Source: Mycolicibacterium septicum DSM 44393
GTDB lineage: Bacteria; Actinomycetota; Actinomycetes; Mycobacteriales; Mycobacteriaceae
Assembly (NCBI RefSeq): GCF_000455325.1
Contig: NZ_HG322954.1
Span: 1-64,000, forward strand
DNA length: 64,000 nucleotides
Reading direction: 5' to 3'
This document shows positions 51,447 through 60,010 of the stretch, in pieces. Position 1 is the first letter of the stretch, and each line of letters starts with the position of its first letter. A program made the position numbers and the translations under genes. Below the pieces are notes generated by a model. It had not been told where the DNA came from. It searched no databases and was given only the letters and a program-made list of their open reading frames with translations.

Positions 51447-52546
51447 ATTGCCTTGTGTCCAATGATTTTGATGTTGGAAACCGCAAACGTTCGCAGACTG
51501 CTATCCGGTCTGGGCTCGTTGCCGTCGAGGGGAAATGTGCTGCCTGTTGTCCCAGCCGGTGGCGCGGGTGGGCCGAGCACCGACCCGAAAACGCCTCCGG
51601 GCGCGGGTTGCTCGGTCGCGCTGGGCTGCGGAGCCGGGGGTGGGCTGGTCTGCTGGATGATGACGGTGATTTTCGAGGCGGTGATGTGCGGGATCGCCAT
51701 GGGCGCCTCGCCGCGCACGTTGTACGTGTTCTGCGGCTTGACGGTATTGGCAGGGTCGTTAAACGACCACTGCAACCGGGTCACGACCTGATGAGCCAGC
51801 CACGGATCCGGCTCGGTATCAGGGCGTCCAGGCTTCCCGACCGCGCCCGGCACAATCGTGACTCCGGTGATCACGTAGGACTGCGGCATTCCCGGCGGAC
51901 CCAGCACAAGGTCCAGGCGCTGCCCCGGCCCATTGAGCACGCATATCCACGGTGACGGTGAATCAGCAACTGCCACCGACTGGGCCGGGGTTGAACCGGC
52001 TTCGTCGCAGTCCGAATACGCCGCGAACGGCAGCGGCCCATCAGCGTTGGCGTCGCTGGGCGCCGCAGGTCGTGGTGGTGCTGCAGGTGCAGGCCGGGGT
52101 GCGGACGATGACGACGCGCTCGGCGGGCTCGGCGCTGCGGCGGGAGCCGGGCTGTTCAAGTTGGAGGCGACAGCGGTGATTACGGTCGCCAGGGCTGCTG
52201 CTCCCACACCCGCTCCCAACACCCACGGTGTGAAGCGACGCCGCTTGTCGACGGAGACACCAGCTGAGGACTCATGGCCTGGAGGCGGCGCGGCGTCGAG
52301 GTCGGTGACCCCGCTGAACTGCGTTGTCGGGGAACCCTGATCGCCGTCCACGCCGTGGCCTGCAGTCTGATCGAGCGGCTCGCCGCCTGCGTCATCGGAG
52401 TCGCGTTCGTCGTCGTCGTCGAGCTCGTCGTCGGACTCCTCGTCGTGTACGTCGTCGGACTCGTCATCCTGGTCCTCGGGCCGAACTTGGGCCCCGATGC
52501 CCACAAGCCAGCGTTCATCGTCATCGAGCGGGGTGGATCGGGTCAT
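51443..52546 (-). CDS. acidic-N-terminus single-pass membrane protein
   Basis: 367 residues. The first 100 are cytosolic and very acidic (DELDDDDERDSDDAGGEPLD). A membrane helix WVLGAGVGAAALATVITAVA follows, then a Pro/Ala/Ser linker (APSPPSASSSSAPRPAPAAP) and a 200-residue extracytoplasmic domain with strand-like segments (PGQRLDLVLGPPGMPQSYVI, TVKPQNTYNVRGEAPMAIPH). It is a probable T4SS envelope component unique to these plasmids. It overlaps both neighbours by ATGA. Not assigned to a family. Confidence 0.6.
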   Translation of the reverse strand: MTRSTPLDDDERWLVGIGAQVRPEDQDDESDDVHDEESDDELDDDDERDSDDAGGEPLDQTAGHGVDGDQGSPTTQFSGVTDLDAAPPPGHESSAGVSVDKRRRFTPWVLGAGVGAAALATVITAVASNLNSPAPAAAPSPPSASSSSAPRPAPAAPPRPAAPSDANADGPLPFAAYSDCDEAGSTPAQSVAVADSPSPWICVLNGPGQRLDLVLGPPGMPQSYVITGVTIVPGAVGKPGRPDTEPDPWLAHQVVTRLQWSFNDPANTVKPQNTYNVRGEAPMAIPHITASKITVIIQQTSPPPAPQPSATEQPAPGGVFGSVLGPPAPPAGTTGSTFPLDGNEPRPDSSLRTFAVSNIKIIGHKAI

Positions 52547-52995
52547 GGCCGACTGCTCCGCGGCCGTGCATGTGAGACGTTGCGCCGGCCATGGGAACGC
52601 CCAGCTGCCACGACGTCGGACTGTCGGGCTGAACTAGGCAGAGCCGGCGGCGGACCCAGTCGTAGGTATCCCTCCTGGTCGATGCCGCCGTTGCCTTCGC
52701 TGCCGACGATCAACCGCGTCTGCTGATGCGATGGCAGTGCGGGGACCACTGATACCTGCCGCTGCGCAGGGTGTTCCACCGTGCCAGTGGGTGCGCGATC
52801 CTTGATCGCTGCTTGGTGGCGCTCACGGTGGTGTGCCTGGACTCGACGCCATACATACACGGCCAACATCACGACCGCGCCTAGCACGATCAGCGGCAAT
52901 AACCGGGCGAGTAGCTCAATAAGCAGCATCACGGCCACATAGAGCGCGACCGCTGCGACACCGGCCAGCGCCAGAGTCGCCTTCAGCACCTTCAT
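52543..52995 (-). CDS. small membrane protein, first gene of the transfer operon
   Basis: 150 residues. The N terminus has one or two closely spaced membrane helices (KATLALAGVAAVALYVAVML, LIELLARLLPLIVLGAVVML) and the rest is a basic, disordered tail (RRVQAHHRERHQAAIKDRAP). The ATG with GGAGAAGG upstream is preferred; a start nine codons earlier exists. As first gene it is divergent from an XRE regulator whose operator lies between them. Confidence 0.6.
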   Translation of the reverse strand: MKVLKATLALAGVAAVALYVAVMLLIELLARLLPLIVLGAVVMLAVYVWRRVQAHHRERHQAAIKDRAPTGTVEHPAQRQVSVVPALPSHQQTRLIVGSEGNGGIDQEGYLRLGPPPALPSSARQSDVVAAGRSHGRRNVSHARPRSSRP

Positions 52996-53086
52996 GCCAC
53001 CTTCTCCGTTCGCTGTCATCAAAAACTCATCTTGTAGGCATGACTGTAGCGACTAGATCATCTTTCTGTCGACACATGTAGACGTG

Positions 53087-53108
53087 AACTGTCATCTACA
53101 GTTATCTT
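53087..53108 (+). promoter_or_regulatory. operator/-10 between T4SS operon and XRE regulator
   Basis: Inverted repeat AACTGT-CATCT-ACAGTT, overlapped by TATCTT, which lies six bases before the regulator's GTG (leaderless spacing). Related ACTGTAG segments occur on the far side (near 53043), so the regulator could bind several sites and shut both the transfer operon and itself. Confidence 0.5.
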
Positions 53109-53114
53109 TCTAGC

Positions 53115-53483
53115 GTGGAAGCACCTCAAGATGGCCCCGCACGGCTCGATTGGTATGTCAGACGCCGCCTCACCGAGAAGCGGATGACCTTCACCGAACT
53201 GGCCAAACGCGCAGGACTTAGCCGCAGCACGTTCTACAAAGCTGTCCGCAACTCCCGCGGCCTACGCCCCGAAACCATCGCCCAGCTTGACGAGGCACTC
53301 GAATGGCCGTCCGGCGCATGTGCGCACATCCTCAACGGCGGCGACCCACCACCGCAGCCGCCGCGAGGAAACGAACAGGCCCGAGTCGAGGCTCGACTGC
53401 AATGCGTCGAACGCCAGTTGGCCGCCCTCTGGGACGCCGTCGCACGCATCGACCCCACCACGCGAGTACGCAATGCCTGCTGA
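53115..53483 (+). CDS. XRE-family regulator of the transfer operon
   Basis: 122 residues. The helix-turn-helix TFTELAKRAGLSRSTFYKAV follows a short N-terminal arm, and GLRPETIAQLDEALEWPSGA completes the XRE fold. The C-terminal 40 residues form a helix (VEARLQCVERQLAALWDAVA). It is divergent from the T4SS operon and starts at a leaderless GTG behind an operator, so it is a good candidate for the repressor of conjugation. Its end overlaps the next gene by 11 bases. Confidence 0.75.
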   Translation: MEAPQDGPARLDWYVRRRLTEKRMTFTELAKRAGLSRSTFYKAVRNSRGLRPETIAQLDEALEWPSGACAHILNGGDPPPQPPRGNEQARVEARLQCVERQLAALWDAVARIDPTTRVRNAC

Positions 53484-54756
53484 CGTTTTCGACGATCAGC
53501 GACGCGCCTGGATCGCAGCGCACGCGGGCATCTTCGTCTTCCAGAAACGCCGCGCCGAACTGCTCGGCAAGCGGCTACGTGCCCGCACCCGCGCGCGCAC
53601 CGGCGTCCGTCCCGATCCCCACGACGACGACGTCAGGCCAGGAATCCTCTTCCGCAAGGCCGCCGACACCGGATGGTGGGAAAAAACGATCCTGGCCACC
53701 GCCGCAGCCGCCGCGCCCATCGGCTGGCCACTCGGCCGCCTGGTCTACGCCCAAATCATCAGGCTGATCCCCGAAAAGCTGCGGGCCTACCCGATCCCAG
53801 CCATGATGTGGGCCGCTGTCCTCAGCGGCACACCACTGGTGTTCTTCTACGACCCAGCCCCCTCGATCTGGTCCTCGCTGATCATCCCGTGGCTGCTCGC
53901 GCAGCTGCCGGCCACCTTCCTCTCCGCCGGCATCTACGGCGTACTGGAAGGCTGGCTCGCCGTCGACGGCTCCTCGCACTGGTGGCCAATGGCGCCAGCC
54001 GCCCAGGAAGTCGACGACCTACTCTTTCTAGGCCCCATGGACCTACCTGTACCGACGCTTCTCGACCCTGAACCGGCGAAACCCGAACCTCCCGCGGTCA
54101 CCCACCGCCGCACCCCACCCAAAATCACCTGGCTACCCCTGGCAAGCGGCGCAATCCTGGCTGCCCTGGGCGCCGTCTGGTTCGGCTCGGCGGTCATCGA
54201 CGGAGCATTCGGCAGCACCTTCGCCACCTTCGTAACAATCCCCGATGGGAGCAGCACCAATGGCACAACATTCTCATCACGCCTCACGGTGCTCGGCTAC
54301 AACGTAGAAGCCACAGGCAACACGGTCCTGATCTACGACACCAAGGCGTTGTGGATATGGCCGAATGGAGCGGAGCTGTGCGAGGACCGGGCAAGCGTCC
54401 TGATCGACCACGCAGGCGAGAAGGGTCATGGCTTCTGGCGGTGGGAGTTCTGCCCCGCCAGTAACCCCGCCTCGCCTGTTTGGCTGGTGGAGTGCGATAA
54501 GCGGCAAGCTGAGGTCGGCGACGCCCTGCTGACTCATCTGCGACCACCCGAGGAAATCGAATGGGTCATCTACAAGACGCCCGCCGACCTATTCTGCACA
54601 GAAAAGCCGACGACACGTCTCGCACGTCTCGCCGACGGCGTGCATCAGGACTGGTGGACAGCCTGGCACACAGGTCGGTTGTCAACCCTGAAGCGCTGGG
54701 CAATGGGCGGGCGATGGGAACCCAGGTTCGCTAGGCCCTCCTGGCTCGAGCGTTGA
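53473..54756 (+). CDS. membrane protein, possible T4SS component
   Basis: 427 residues. About four hydrophobic segments: ILATAAAAAPIGWPLGRLVY, IPAMMWAAVLSGTPLVFFYD, IIPWLLAQLPATFLSAGIYG and LPLASGAILAALGAVWFGSA. A C-terminal soluble domain of about 190 residues follows (RLTVLGYNVEATGNTVLIYD, RWEFCPASNPASPVWLVECD). The start lies inside the XRE gene, so they are coupled. It resembles the large polytopic proteins of mycobacterial plasmid transfer regions but no family is firm. Confidence 0.6.
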   Translation: MPADVFDDQRRAWIAAHAGIFVFQKRRAELLGKRLRARTRARTGVRPDPHDDDVRPGILFRKAADTGWWEKTILATAAAAAPIGWPLGRLVYAQIIRLIPEKLRAYPIPAMMWAAVLSGTPLVFFYDPAPSIWSSLIIPWLLAQLPATFLSAGIYGVLEGWLAVDGSSHWWPMAPAAQEVDDLLFLGPMDLPVPTLLDPEPAKPEPPAVTHRRTPPKITWLPLASGAILAALGAVWFGSAVIDGAFGSTFATFVTIPDGSSTNGTTFSSRLTVLGYNVEATGNTVLIYDTKALWIWPNGAELCEDRASVLIDHAGEKGHGFWRWEFCPASNPASPVWLVECDKRQAEVGDALLTHLRPPEEIEWVIYKTPADLFCTEKPTTRLARLADGVHQDWWTAWHTGRLSTLKRWAMGGRWEPRFARPSWLER

Positions 54757-54890
54757 ATCCTCCCGACCATGAAGGGCCGGAAGTGCTGATCAGTCGCTCG
54801 CTCGGACGAACCTTTGCCTGATCATTGCCCACCGCCCAAAAACTGGCCTCTCCCAACGCGTCGTGAGATGTTGCCAGCACACCTGCCGCC

Positions 54891-54896
54891 TACATT
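54891..54896 (+). promoter_or_regulatory. -10 element of a leaderless gene
   Basis: TACATT six bases before a GTG codon, the same spacing as at 53103, 58868 and 20619. It supports expression of the short gene that follows. Confidence 0.4.
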
Positions 54897-54902
54897 GACG
54901 CC

Positions 54903-55220
54903 GTGAACAACTTAAGCACCTTCCTCGTGATCAACGACGGGGACAACACCGAGCGCCTGTACTGGTTTGGCCGGCACGCCTCCGTCATCAATCTGGCCAC
55001 GATCTATCCCGAACTGGAATATCATTCGGCTGCGACCCATCCTCAAGCACAACAACGCATCACAGCGTTTCTTGATGACTCGCAGCAGACCGTGTCCCCC
55101 GTCCTGGGTACCGACCGATATGGCCGCGCACTGCACCTATTACGTGCGGCGCATCACCGCGACCAACGCCGGCGCCCGGTGGGCAGCAGCCGGCGTCGGC
55201 TAGCTGATGTGCACCGCTGA
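54903..55220 (+). CDS. small hypothetical protein
   Basis: 105 residues. The first 70 look protein-like (NLSTFLVINDGDNTERLYWF, SVINLATIYPELEYHSAATH); the last 35 are basic and may be out of frame (RDQRRRPVGSSRRRLADVHR). The GTG follows a leaderless -10. Not recognised. It is convergent with the HNH-NACHT gene. Confidence 0.45.
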   Translation: MNNLSTFLVINDGDNTERLYWFGRHASVINLATIYPELEYHSAATHPQAQQRITAFLDDSQQTVSPVLGTDRYGRALHLLRAAHHRDQRRRPVGSSRRRLADVHR

Positions 55221-55246
55221 ACAGACTCGACGGAATCTGCGAGCGG

Positions 55247-58200
55247 CTATGTGAACCATGCCGCCGTGTGGGCGACGGTGCCCAGCGTGGGGGCCTTCGA
55301 CGCGAGCCTGGTGCCGATCTTCTCGGCGGCTCGTTGAACGACGTCGCCCGGCCACTGCTCGGGGTTGCGAAGGATCTCGCGGGCCAACTCAAGGCTAAGT
55401 GCCCCGAGCTTGATATCGCTTGCCCACCCGCCCACAGGCAACACGGAGCGGCTGTGCTGGAGCCGCTTGACCTTCACTGTGGTCTGAGCGCCGACAGTAC
55501 GCAGCAACGGCCGCATGTCACCCAAGCCTGGCTGCAGCAACGACTCGAAATTGGCTCCCAGCCGCTTATCGGCCCAGTCGGTCGTCGCCTCGGTTCCCAC
55601 TGCTCGAATCAGCCACAGTAGACGCGCACTCGCGTCGACCTGCTGAAGCCGCAACGGCTCGGCAAATACAAGTTCGCGCGACATCGGAGATAGCCTGAAT
55701 CGCCGGAGCGAATACTGTAGCGCTGCATAGTGTTTAGGTGAAAGACCCGACACTGTCTCGTTGAGGTGTGCTGCTACATGCAGGACGGCTTGCGGCCGCG
55801 CGATGCTCAGTGCTGCGAAGATCCAACGCCGTCGGTCTAGGTCGGACCCACACGAGGCCAGCGACTGTTCCCACCAGTCTCGATCCTTGGCGTGGGAGCG
55901 AGCGTCATATTCCCACCGGGACACGGCAGCCAGTGTCGGCTGCTCATCTCCTGCGCGATCAGCCAGCGTCTGTAGGTCTGCGTCGACGGGGGCGGTTGCG
56001 AGCGCTTGCCGCAAAACCCAGCCGTCACCCCATGTCTGGGCGATCCGCTTCAGCCGGTTGAACCAATCGTTGGCTGACATTTCGGTCAGCGGCTTGTCCG
56101 ACAGGTAGTTGGACAACTCGGCAACCTCGTGCAGGACCGCGTCACCGGTATTGCCTCGCTGACGGATTCGTGTCCGCCGTGCGCGCTGGAACGTCGCGTA
56201 TGGGCGTAGTTGCGCCTTTGCTGCGCCCTCCACCAAGACGGCGACCGAGGTCATTGCGATCGGCGGCATGATTTCGGCCGCACCGTCGTTGACGTCGGCC
56301 TTGCATAGTTCGATGACCTGCCCGTGGCGACCGTTGTAGCCGCCCTGGTCGAGAAGGATCGCCAGCCATGCCGAAGGGGGGTTTAAGGCAGTCAAGGTGG
56401 CTGCGAGCGTGGTGTTCTCATCCTCGCTGAGGTCGCCCAGCACGCCCAATTCGGCTGCGGTCTGCAACCACTCAAGCGTGGGTTCTGTCTGCTCCCACCA
56501 CCACTGATGAAGTTCGCCGGTTGTGCTGTGCCGGCGCAGCAGCTCGGCGATCGCTGATCTGGTCTGCGCCGACGCCTCGTCGACCAAGCGCGCTTTGAGG
56601 TGCCGGGCGGCCTGTGATTGCCCGGCCCGTTCGGAGAACTGCAGGTGCGGACCGCTGGCGTCGAGCATGCCGTCCCTGGCCAGCACCACTCCGGGGCCTT
56701 CCAGTACGAAATCCACAACCTCTTGAATCGGCTCATCGGCTTGCCCGACATAGGTCCGGTCGTCGAGGAATTGGGCGGCCATCGCGCGAAGCATCGGATG
56801 AAGCGTGAGATCAGTTGTCGTGGTGCTCAACTGACGCAAGTTATGGCGGATCCCCCGCACCTCTACTTTCGAGAACATCCCGACAAAAAAGCGGCAGACG
56901 TTGGACCAGTAGGGGCGTTGCAGCAGCGCATCTAGGCAGTCGTCACGGGAATTCCCGTCACCTTTAGGGGGAGCATTCTCGAAAATGTAAAGCGCAGTGA
57001 AGTATTCGCGCAGCGATTGGACCTCGAACTGGAAGCGGTCGGTTTCTCGCTCGACCAGGCACAGCACGCGAGTGGAGATCGCTGAGAACAACCGCTCGGC
57101 GAACTGCTGGCCGTACTCCTGGCCTGCAAAATGCTCGCGCAGCAGCTTGCGCAACTCATCGCGCGAAATCGACCCGGCGCTGGCGCCCTCTTCCGCCCTG
57201 GTCTGCAAATACCATCCCAGGTAGGCATGCACGCTGACGATGGTGTCGCGTTGGTCGGCAAGCAGCGGCTCCTTCTCCGCAGTTTGCTCGCGATCCAGGA
57301 ACGTCTTCAAGTACTCCGTGTATAGCTCGGTGCGCTGCTGGGGCAGCAGTTGGCGACGATAGAGAAGATGCAGCAAGATCGCCAGTTGCATTGGATAGGA
57401 GGCCAGTTCACGGATATGCGGCACATGCTGGTTGTCCATGAACGTCGCCTGCAGCTTGTCAGTAGCCTCCTCGCTCAGTCCCGCGACGGTCGACCACTTC
57501 CTCAGATACTGGATCCGAAGCCCCTGAGAGAGCCGCTGCAAGGTGAATCGTGGGAACTCGCCCGAAGACCACAGCCGCGACGTTGTCGCGCCCGGCCGCG
57601 TCGCCACGACGACGACGAGATCACGCGAGTCGACTTTCAGCCTCGCATGCGTCTCGACGATCTGGTCGCTGACCTGGATACGGTGCTCAATGTTGGCCAC
57701 CTCGTCGAGCCCGTCGAGCGCGATCAGCATGGGTTCGGTGGAAACCAATGCGGCCAGATCCTGCAACGAGAATTCGTGTCCGCCACTGCCTTTCTTCACC
57801 TCGGCAACGATGTATTGCTCGATACTGCGCCAGCCCTGATCAGCCGCGCGTTTGCCCTTCTTGGTTTTGGCGATGGGCTCCTTGGCGCTGGCCCATTGGG
57901 CGTAGCGTCGAAGATCGACCCGGACTGGCACGCGGGTAGTCGATGTCACCGGTGCGAGCTGCTGGTCGGCGCCAGTGTATGAGCTCTTGCTCAACATGCG
58001 GGATCGATGGAACTGACACACATATTGCAGCAGCGTCGACTTGCCCTGGCCAGGCCCACCAATCAGCAACGCACTGCCCCGCCAGTCAGGGTGCAATAGC
58101 GTCTGGGCGGCGCCAGCAACAACCTTGGGGCCGGCCCCCTCCAACGCCTCCGGGTCACCGGGGTGTTCAGCAGCAATGCGTTCGATCAGTTCGGCGATGG

Positions 58201-58726
58201 CGGCGTCGCGTGAACAGGCGAACGGAACGTCGACGAACATCGCGTCGACGCTGGGACCGTGTAAGTCCACCTGTTCGAACAGGACTCTGTCATCGATCTC
58301 GTACTGGCTGCCGACATAGAGTCGCACGGCCGCGTTGATGCGCTCCTTGCGTTCCTGTTGGTCTTCGTGCCGGCGCTTCATCCTGACCAGCGTCTCGGCG
58401 TCGAAGCCATCGCCGTTGTGCGCGTCGATCAAGCTGTGGTGCGTGGGACACATCAGCATCAAGTTCTCGTACGAGTCGATGGCCGCACTGGGATAGTCCG
58501 GATCCCAACGAGGGCCGCCCGAGCTCCCTGAGCGGATGTGAGCCTCTTCCCCGAGCACCACAGAGAATCGTTCACCTGTTTGCGCGTCGATCTCGTCGGT
58601 CGTCAGGGCCTGCCAGCACGTGGCGAAAGAGCACGTGTTGTGGGCTCGGCCCCACAGCAGCTTGCGCGTCTGCGCGCTGATCGTCACCAGGCCTCGCTGT
58701 CGACATCGAACGGGTAGTCGACTCAT
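55247..58726 (-). CDS. HNH-NACHT NTPase, NLR-like antiphage protein
   Basis: 1159 residues. An N-terminal HNH nuclease domain (about 15-110) has CSFATC, the Glu-x-His of GEEAHIRSG (Glu61, His63), Asn88 and the MCPTHHSLID close (Cys93, His96). A NACHT/STAND NTPase follows: Walker A IGGPGQGKSTLL near 225, Walker B MLIALDGLDEV near 337, then VVVVATRPGATTSRLW. Helical repeat-like segments extend to the C terminus and probably sense the trigger. Bacterial NACHT proteins are known antiphage defences with swapped effector domains; HNH would degrade DNA on activation. A GTG 13 codons in, behind a GCGAGG, is an alternative start. Confidence 0.8.
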   Translation of the reverse strand: MSRLPVRCRQRGLVTISAQTRKLLWGRAHNTCSFATCWQALTTDEIDAQTGERFSVVLGEEAHIRSGSSGGPRWDPDYPSAAIDSYENLMLMCPTHHSLIDAHNGDGFDAETLVRMKRRHEDQQERKERINAAVRLYVGSQYEIDDRVLFEQVDLHGPSVDAMFVDVPFACSRDAAIAELIERIAAEHPGDPEALEGAGPKVVAGAAQTLLHPDWRGSALLIGGPGQGKSTLLQYVCQFHRSRMLSKSSYTGADQQLAPVTSTTRVPVRVDLRRYAQWASAKEPIAKTKKGKRAADQGWRSIEQYIVAEVKKGSGGHEFSLQDLAALVSTEPMLIALDGLDEVANIEHRIQVSDQIVETHARLKVDSRDLVVVVATRPGATTSRLWSSGEFPRFTLQRLSQGLRIQYLRKWSTVAGLSEEATDKLQATFMDNQHVPHIRELASYPMQLAILLHLLYRRQLLPQQRTELYTEYLKTFLDREQTAEKEPLLADQRDTIVSVHAYLGWYLQTRAEEGASAGSISRDELRKLLREHFAGQEYGQQFAERLFSAISTRVLCLVERETDRFQFEVQSLREYFTALYIFENAPPKGDGNSRDDCLDALLQRPYWSNVCRFFVGMFSKVEVRGIRHNLRQLSTTTTDLTLHPMLRAMAAQFLDDRTYVGQADEPIQEVVDFVLEGPGVVLARDGMLDASGPHLQFSERAGQSQAARHLKARLVDEASAQTRSAIAELLRRHSTTGELHQWWWEQTEPTLEWLQTAAELGVLGDLSEDENTTLAATLTALNPPSAWLAILLDQGGYNGRHGQVIELCKADVNDGAAEIMPPIAMTSVAVLVEGAAKAQLRPYATFQRARRTRIRQRGNTGDAVLHEVAELSNYLSDKPLTEMSANDWFNRLKRIAQTWGDGWVLRQALATAPVDADLQTLADRAGDEQPTLAAVSRWEYDARSHAKDRDWWEQSLASCGSDLDRRRWIFAALSIARPQAVLHVAAHLNETVSGLSPKHYAALQYSLRRFRLSPMSRELVFAEPLRLQQVDASARLLWLIRAVGTEATTDWADKRLGANFESLLQPGLGDMRPLLRTVGAQTTVKVKRLQHSRSVLPVGGWASDIKLGALSLELAREILRNPEQWPGDVVQRAAEKIGTRLASKAPTLGTVAHTAAWFT

Positions 58727-58867
58727 CTTCCCAGAAGCCGCGGCGCCGGCTGACCGTGTTGCCCATGTGTCGGCAGACAGTAGGGCTGCGGGATGAAGAT
58801 CTGACCCACGGAACCCTTATACCTATTTATTTACGCATTTGGGTACGTATGGAGTTGTGTAACGCGG

Positions 58868-58879
58868 TAGGCTGGGATC
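58868..58879 (+). promoter_or_regulatory. -10 element of the Phd-EccC fusion gene
   Basis: TAGGCT six bases before the ATG, a leaderless arrangement. Upstream is an AT-rich block (TATACCTATTTATTTACGC) and GGGTACGTATGG, where a Phd-like domain could bind its own promoter. Confidence 0.4.
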
Positions 58880-59986
58880 ATGAAGATCGATGAGAAGGAT
58901 CTGGTTACCGCTACTGAGCTCGCGCGCAACGCCGCCTACCTTCTAGCCAATGTCGGCAATGGGCGCCGTTTCGTCATCGTCAATCGCAACTCCCCAACTG
59001 CTGCACTCATCAGCATGGACGACTTGAGGCTTCTTGAATCCCTCACCGAAAATGACCATGCACCAACGGGCTTCGAGCCAGGCTCAACGTCAACCGCCGA
59101 CCCGGTCCAGGCGTACCTCGACGCCGTCGGTGTTGCTGACCTGGCAACATTCAATGCCCTTGAGGCTTGGGCGAGTTCGGCCGAGTCAGCACTGCAGATT
59201 CCGTTGGGGCTGGCGCCCAACGGAATTCCCGTTACCCTCGACTTCACACCCGTCCACGACGGCGGGGACGGCGGACACGGTCTCATCCAAGGCGCCACTG
59301 GATCCGGCAAAAGCACCGCGCTGGCCACCATGGTCTTGAGCCTGTGCGCCCGCTACTCCCCCGACCGCGTCAATTTTGTGCTCGTGAGTCGGTGCCACAC
59401 CTTCCGCGGGTTCGAAGCCCTGCCACATGTCCAGCGGGTGTTTGATGGCCGCGACGCCGCCGTTGTCTCCGACCTCGTCGGCCATCTCAACGCTAGCGTC
59501 GAGGAGCGCGTAAAACTCATCGCCGACAGCGAGTTGCAAGCTTTCGACCTAGAGAGCTCCAGCTCATCTGCACCCCTACTGTTCGTGGTCATCGACGATG
59601 TGGAGCCCATGCTCAACGGAGGTCTCCCCGGGGTAAAACTGTATGAGTGCCTCGACAACATCTCACGCGAAGGTCGGGCGCTGCAGATCAACCTCTTACT
59701 GGCAACTCAGCGGACCAGCTGCCTGCCGACGGGTTTCCCCAGGATGATGTCCTACCGTGTCGCTCTGGCCACGCTCGACGCGGTCGATTCCCGCGCCGTC
59801 ATCGGCACCGACGAAGCTAAGTTCCTGCCGAAAGGCAATGGGGCCGCGATCATCACAAAACCCACTGCGCGCCCCAGCCTGCCACGCTTCGAATTCTTCA
59901 ACGTCCAAGCCGTTGGCGCCGATGGAATACCCATCAGGCAGGCACTCATCGCCAGGATCGCTGAAACGGCGACCAACGACAAGTGA
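58880..59986 (+). CDS. Phd-antitoxin-like domain fused to an EccC/FtsK-type ATPase
   Basis: 368 residues. Residues 1-55 match the Phd/YefM antitoxin fold (DLVTATELARNAAYLLANVG, RFVIVNRNSPTAALISMDDL). From about 105 to 350 it is one FtsK/EccC ATPase domain: Walker A GATGSGKST (Lys144) in GGHGLIQGATGSGKSTALAT. PDRVNFVLVSRCHTFRGFEA and LPHVQRVF follow, as in EccC (LPHTSAVI). Walker B is LLFVVIDDVEPML, then LLLATQRTSCLPTGFP. A linker joins the halves. No Doc-type toxin gene is adjacent. It might recognise a secretion substrate or plasmid DNA through the Phd part. It is convergent with the ESX operon. Confidence 0.7.
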   Translation: MKIDEKDLVTATELARNAAYLLANVGNGRRFVIVNRNSPTAALISMDDLRLLESLTENDHAPTGFEPGSTSTADPVQAYLDAVGVADLATFNALEAWASSAESALQIPLGLAPNGIPVTLDFTPVHDGGDGGHGLIQGATGSGKSTALATMVLSLCARYSPDRVNFVLVSRCHTFRGFEALPHVQRVFDGRDAAVVSDLVGHLNASVEERVKLIADSELQAFDLESSSSSAPLLFVVIDDVEPMLNGGLPGVKLYECLDNISREGRALQINLLLATQRTSCLPTGFPRMMSYRVALATLDAVDSRAVIGTDEAKFLPKGNGAAIITKPTARPSLPRFEFFNVQAVGADGIPIRQALIARIAETATNDK

Positions 59987-60010
59987 GCTTGCCCCGGCCC
60001 GGAACCGCGC

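Noticed and set aside
58880-59045. Stand-alone Phd antitoxin with a neighbouring toxin
   Set aside because: The frame continues without a stop into the ATPase domain, and no Doc/RelE-like gene lies on either side.
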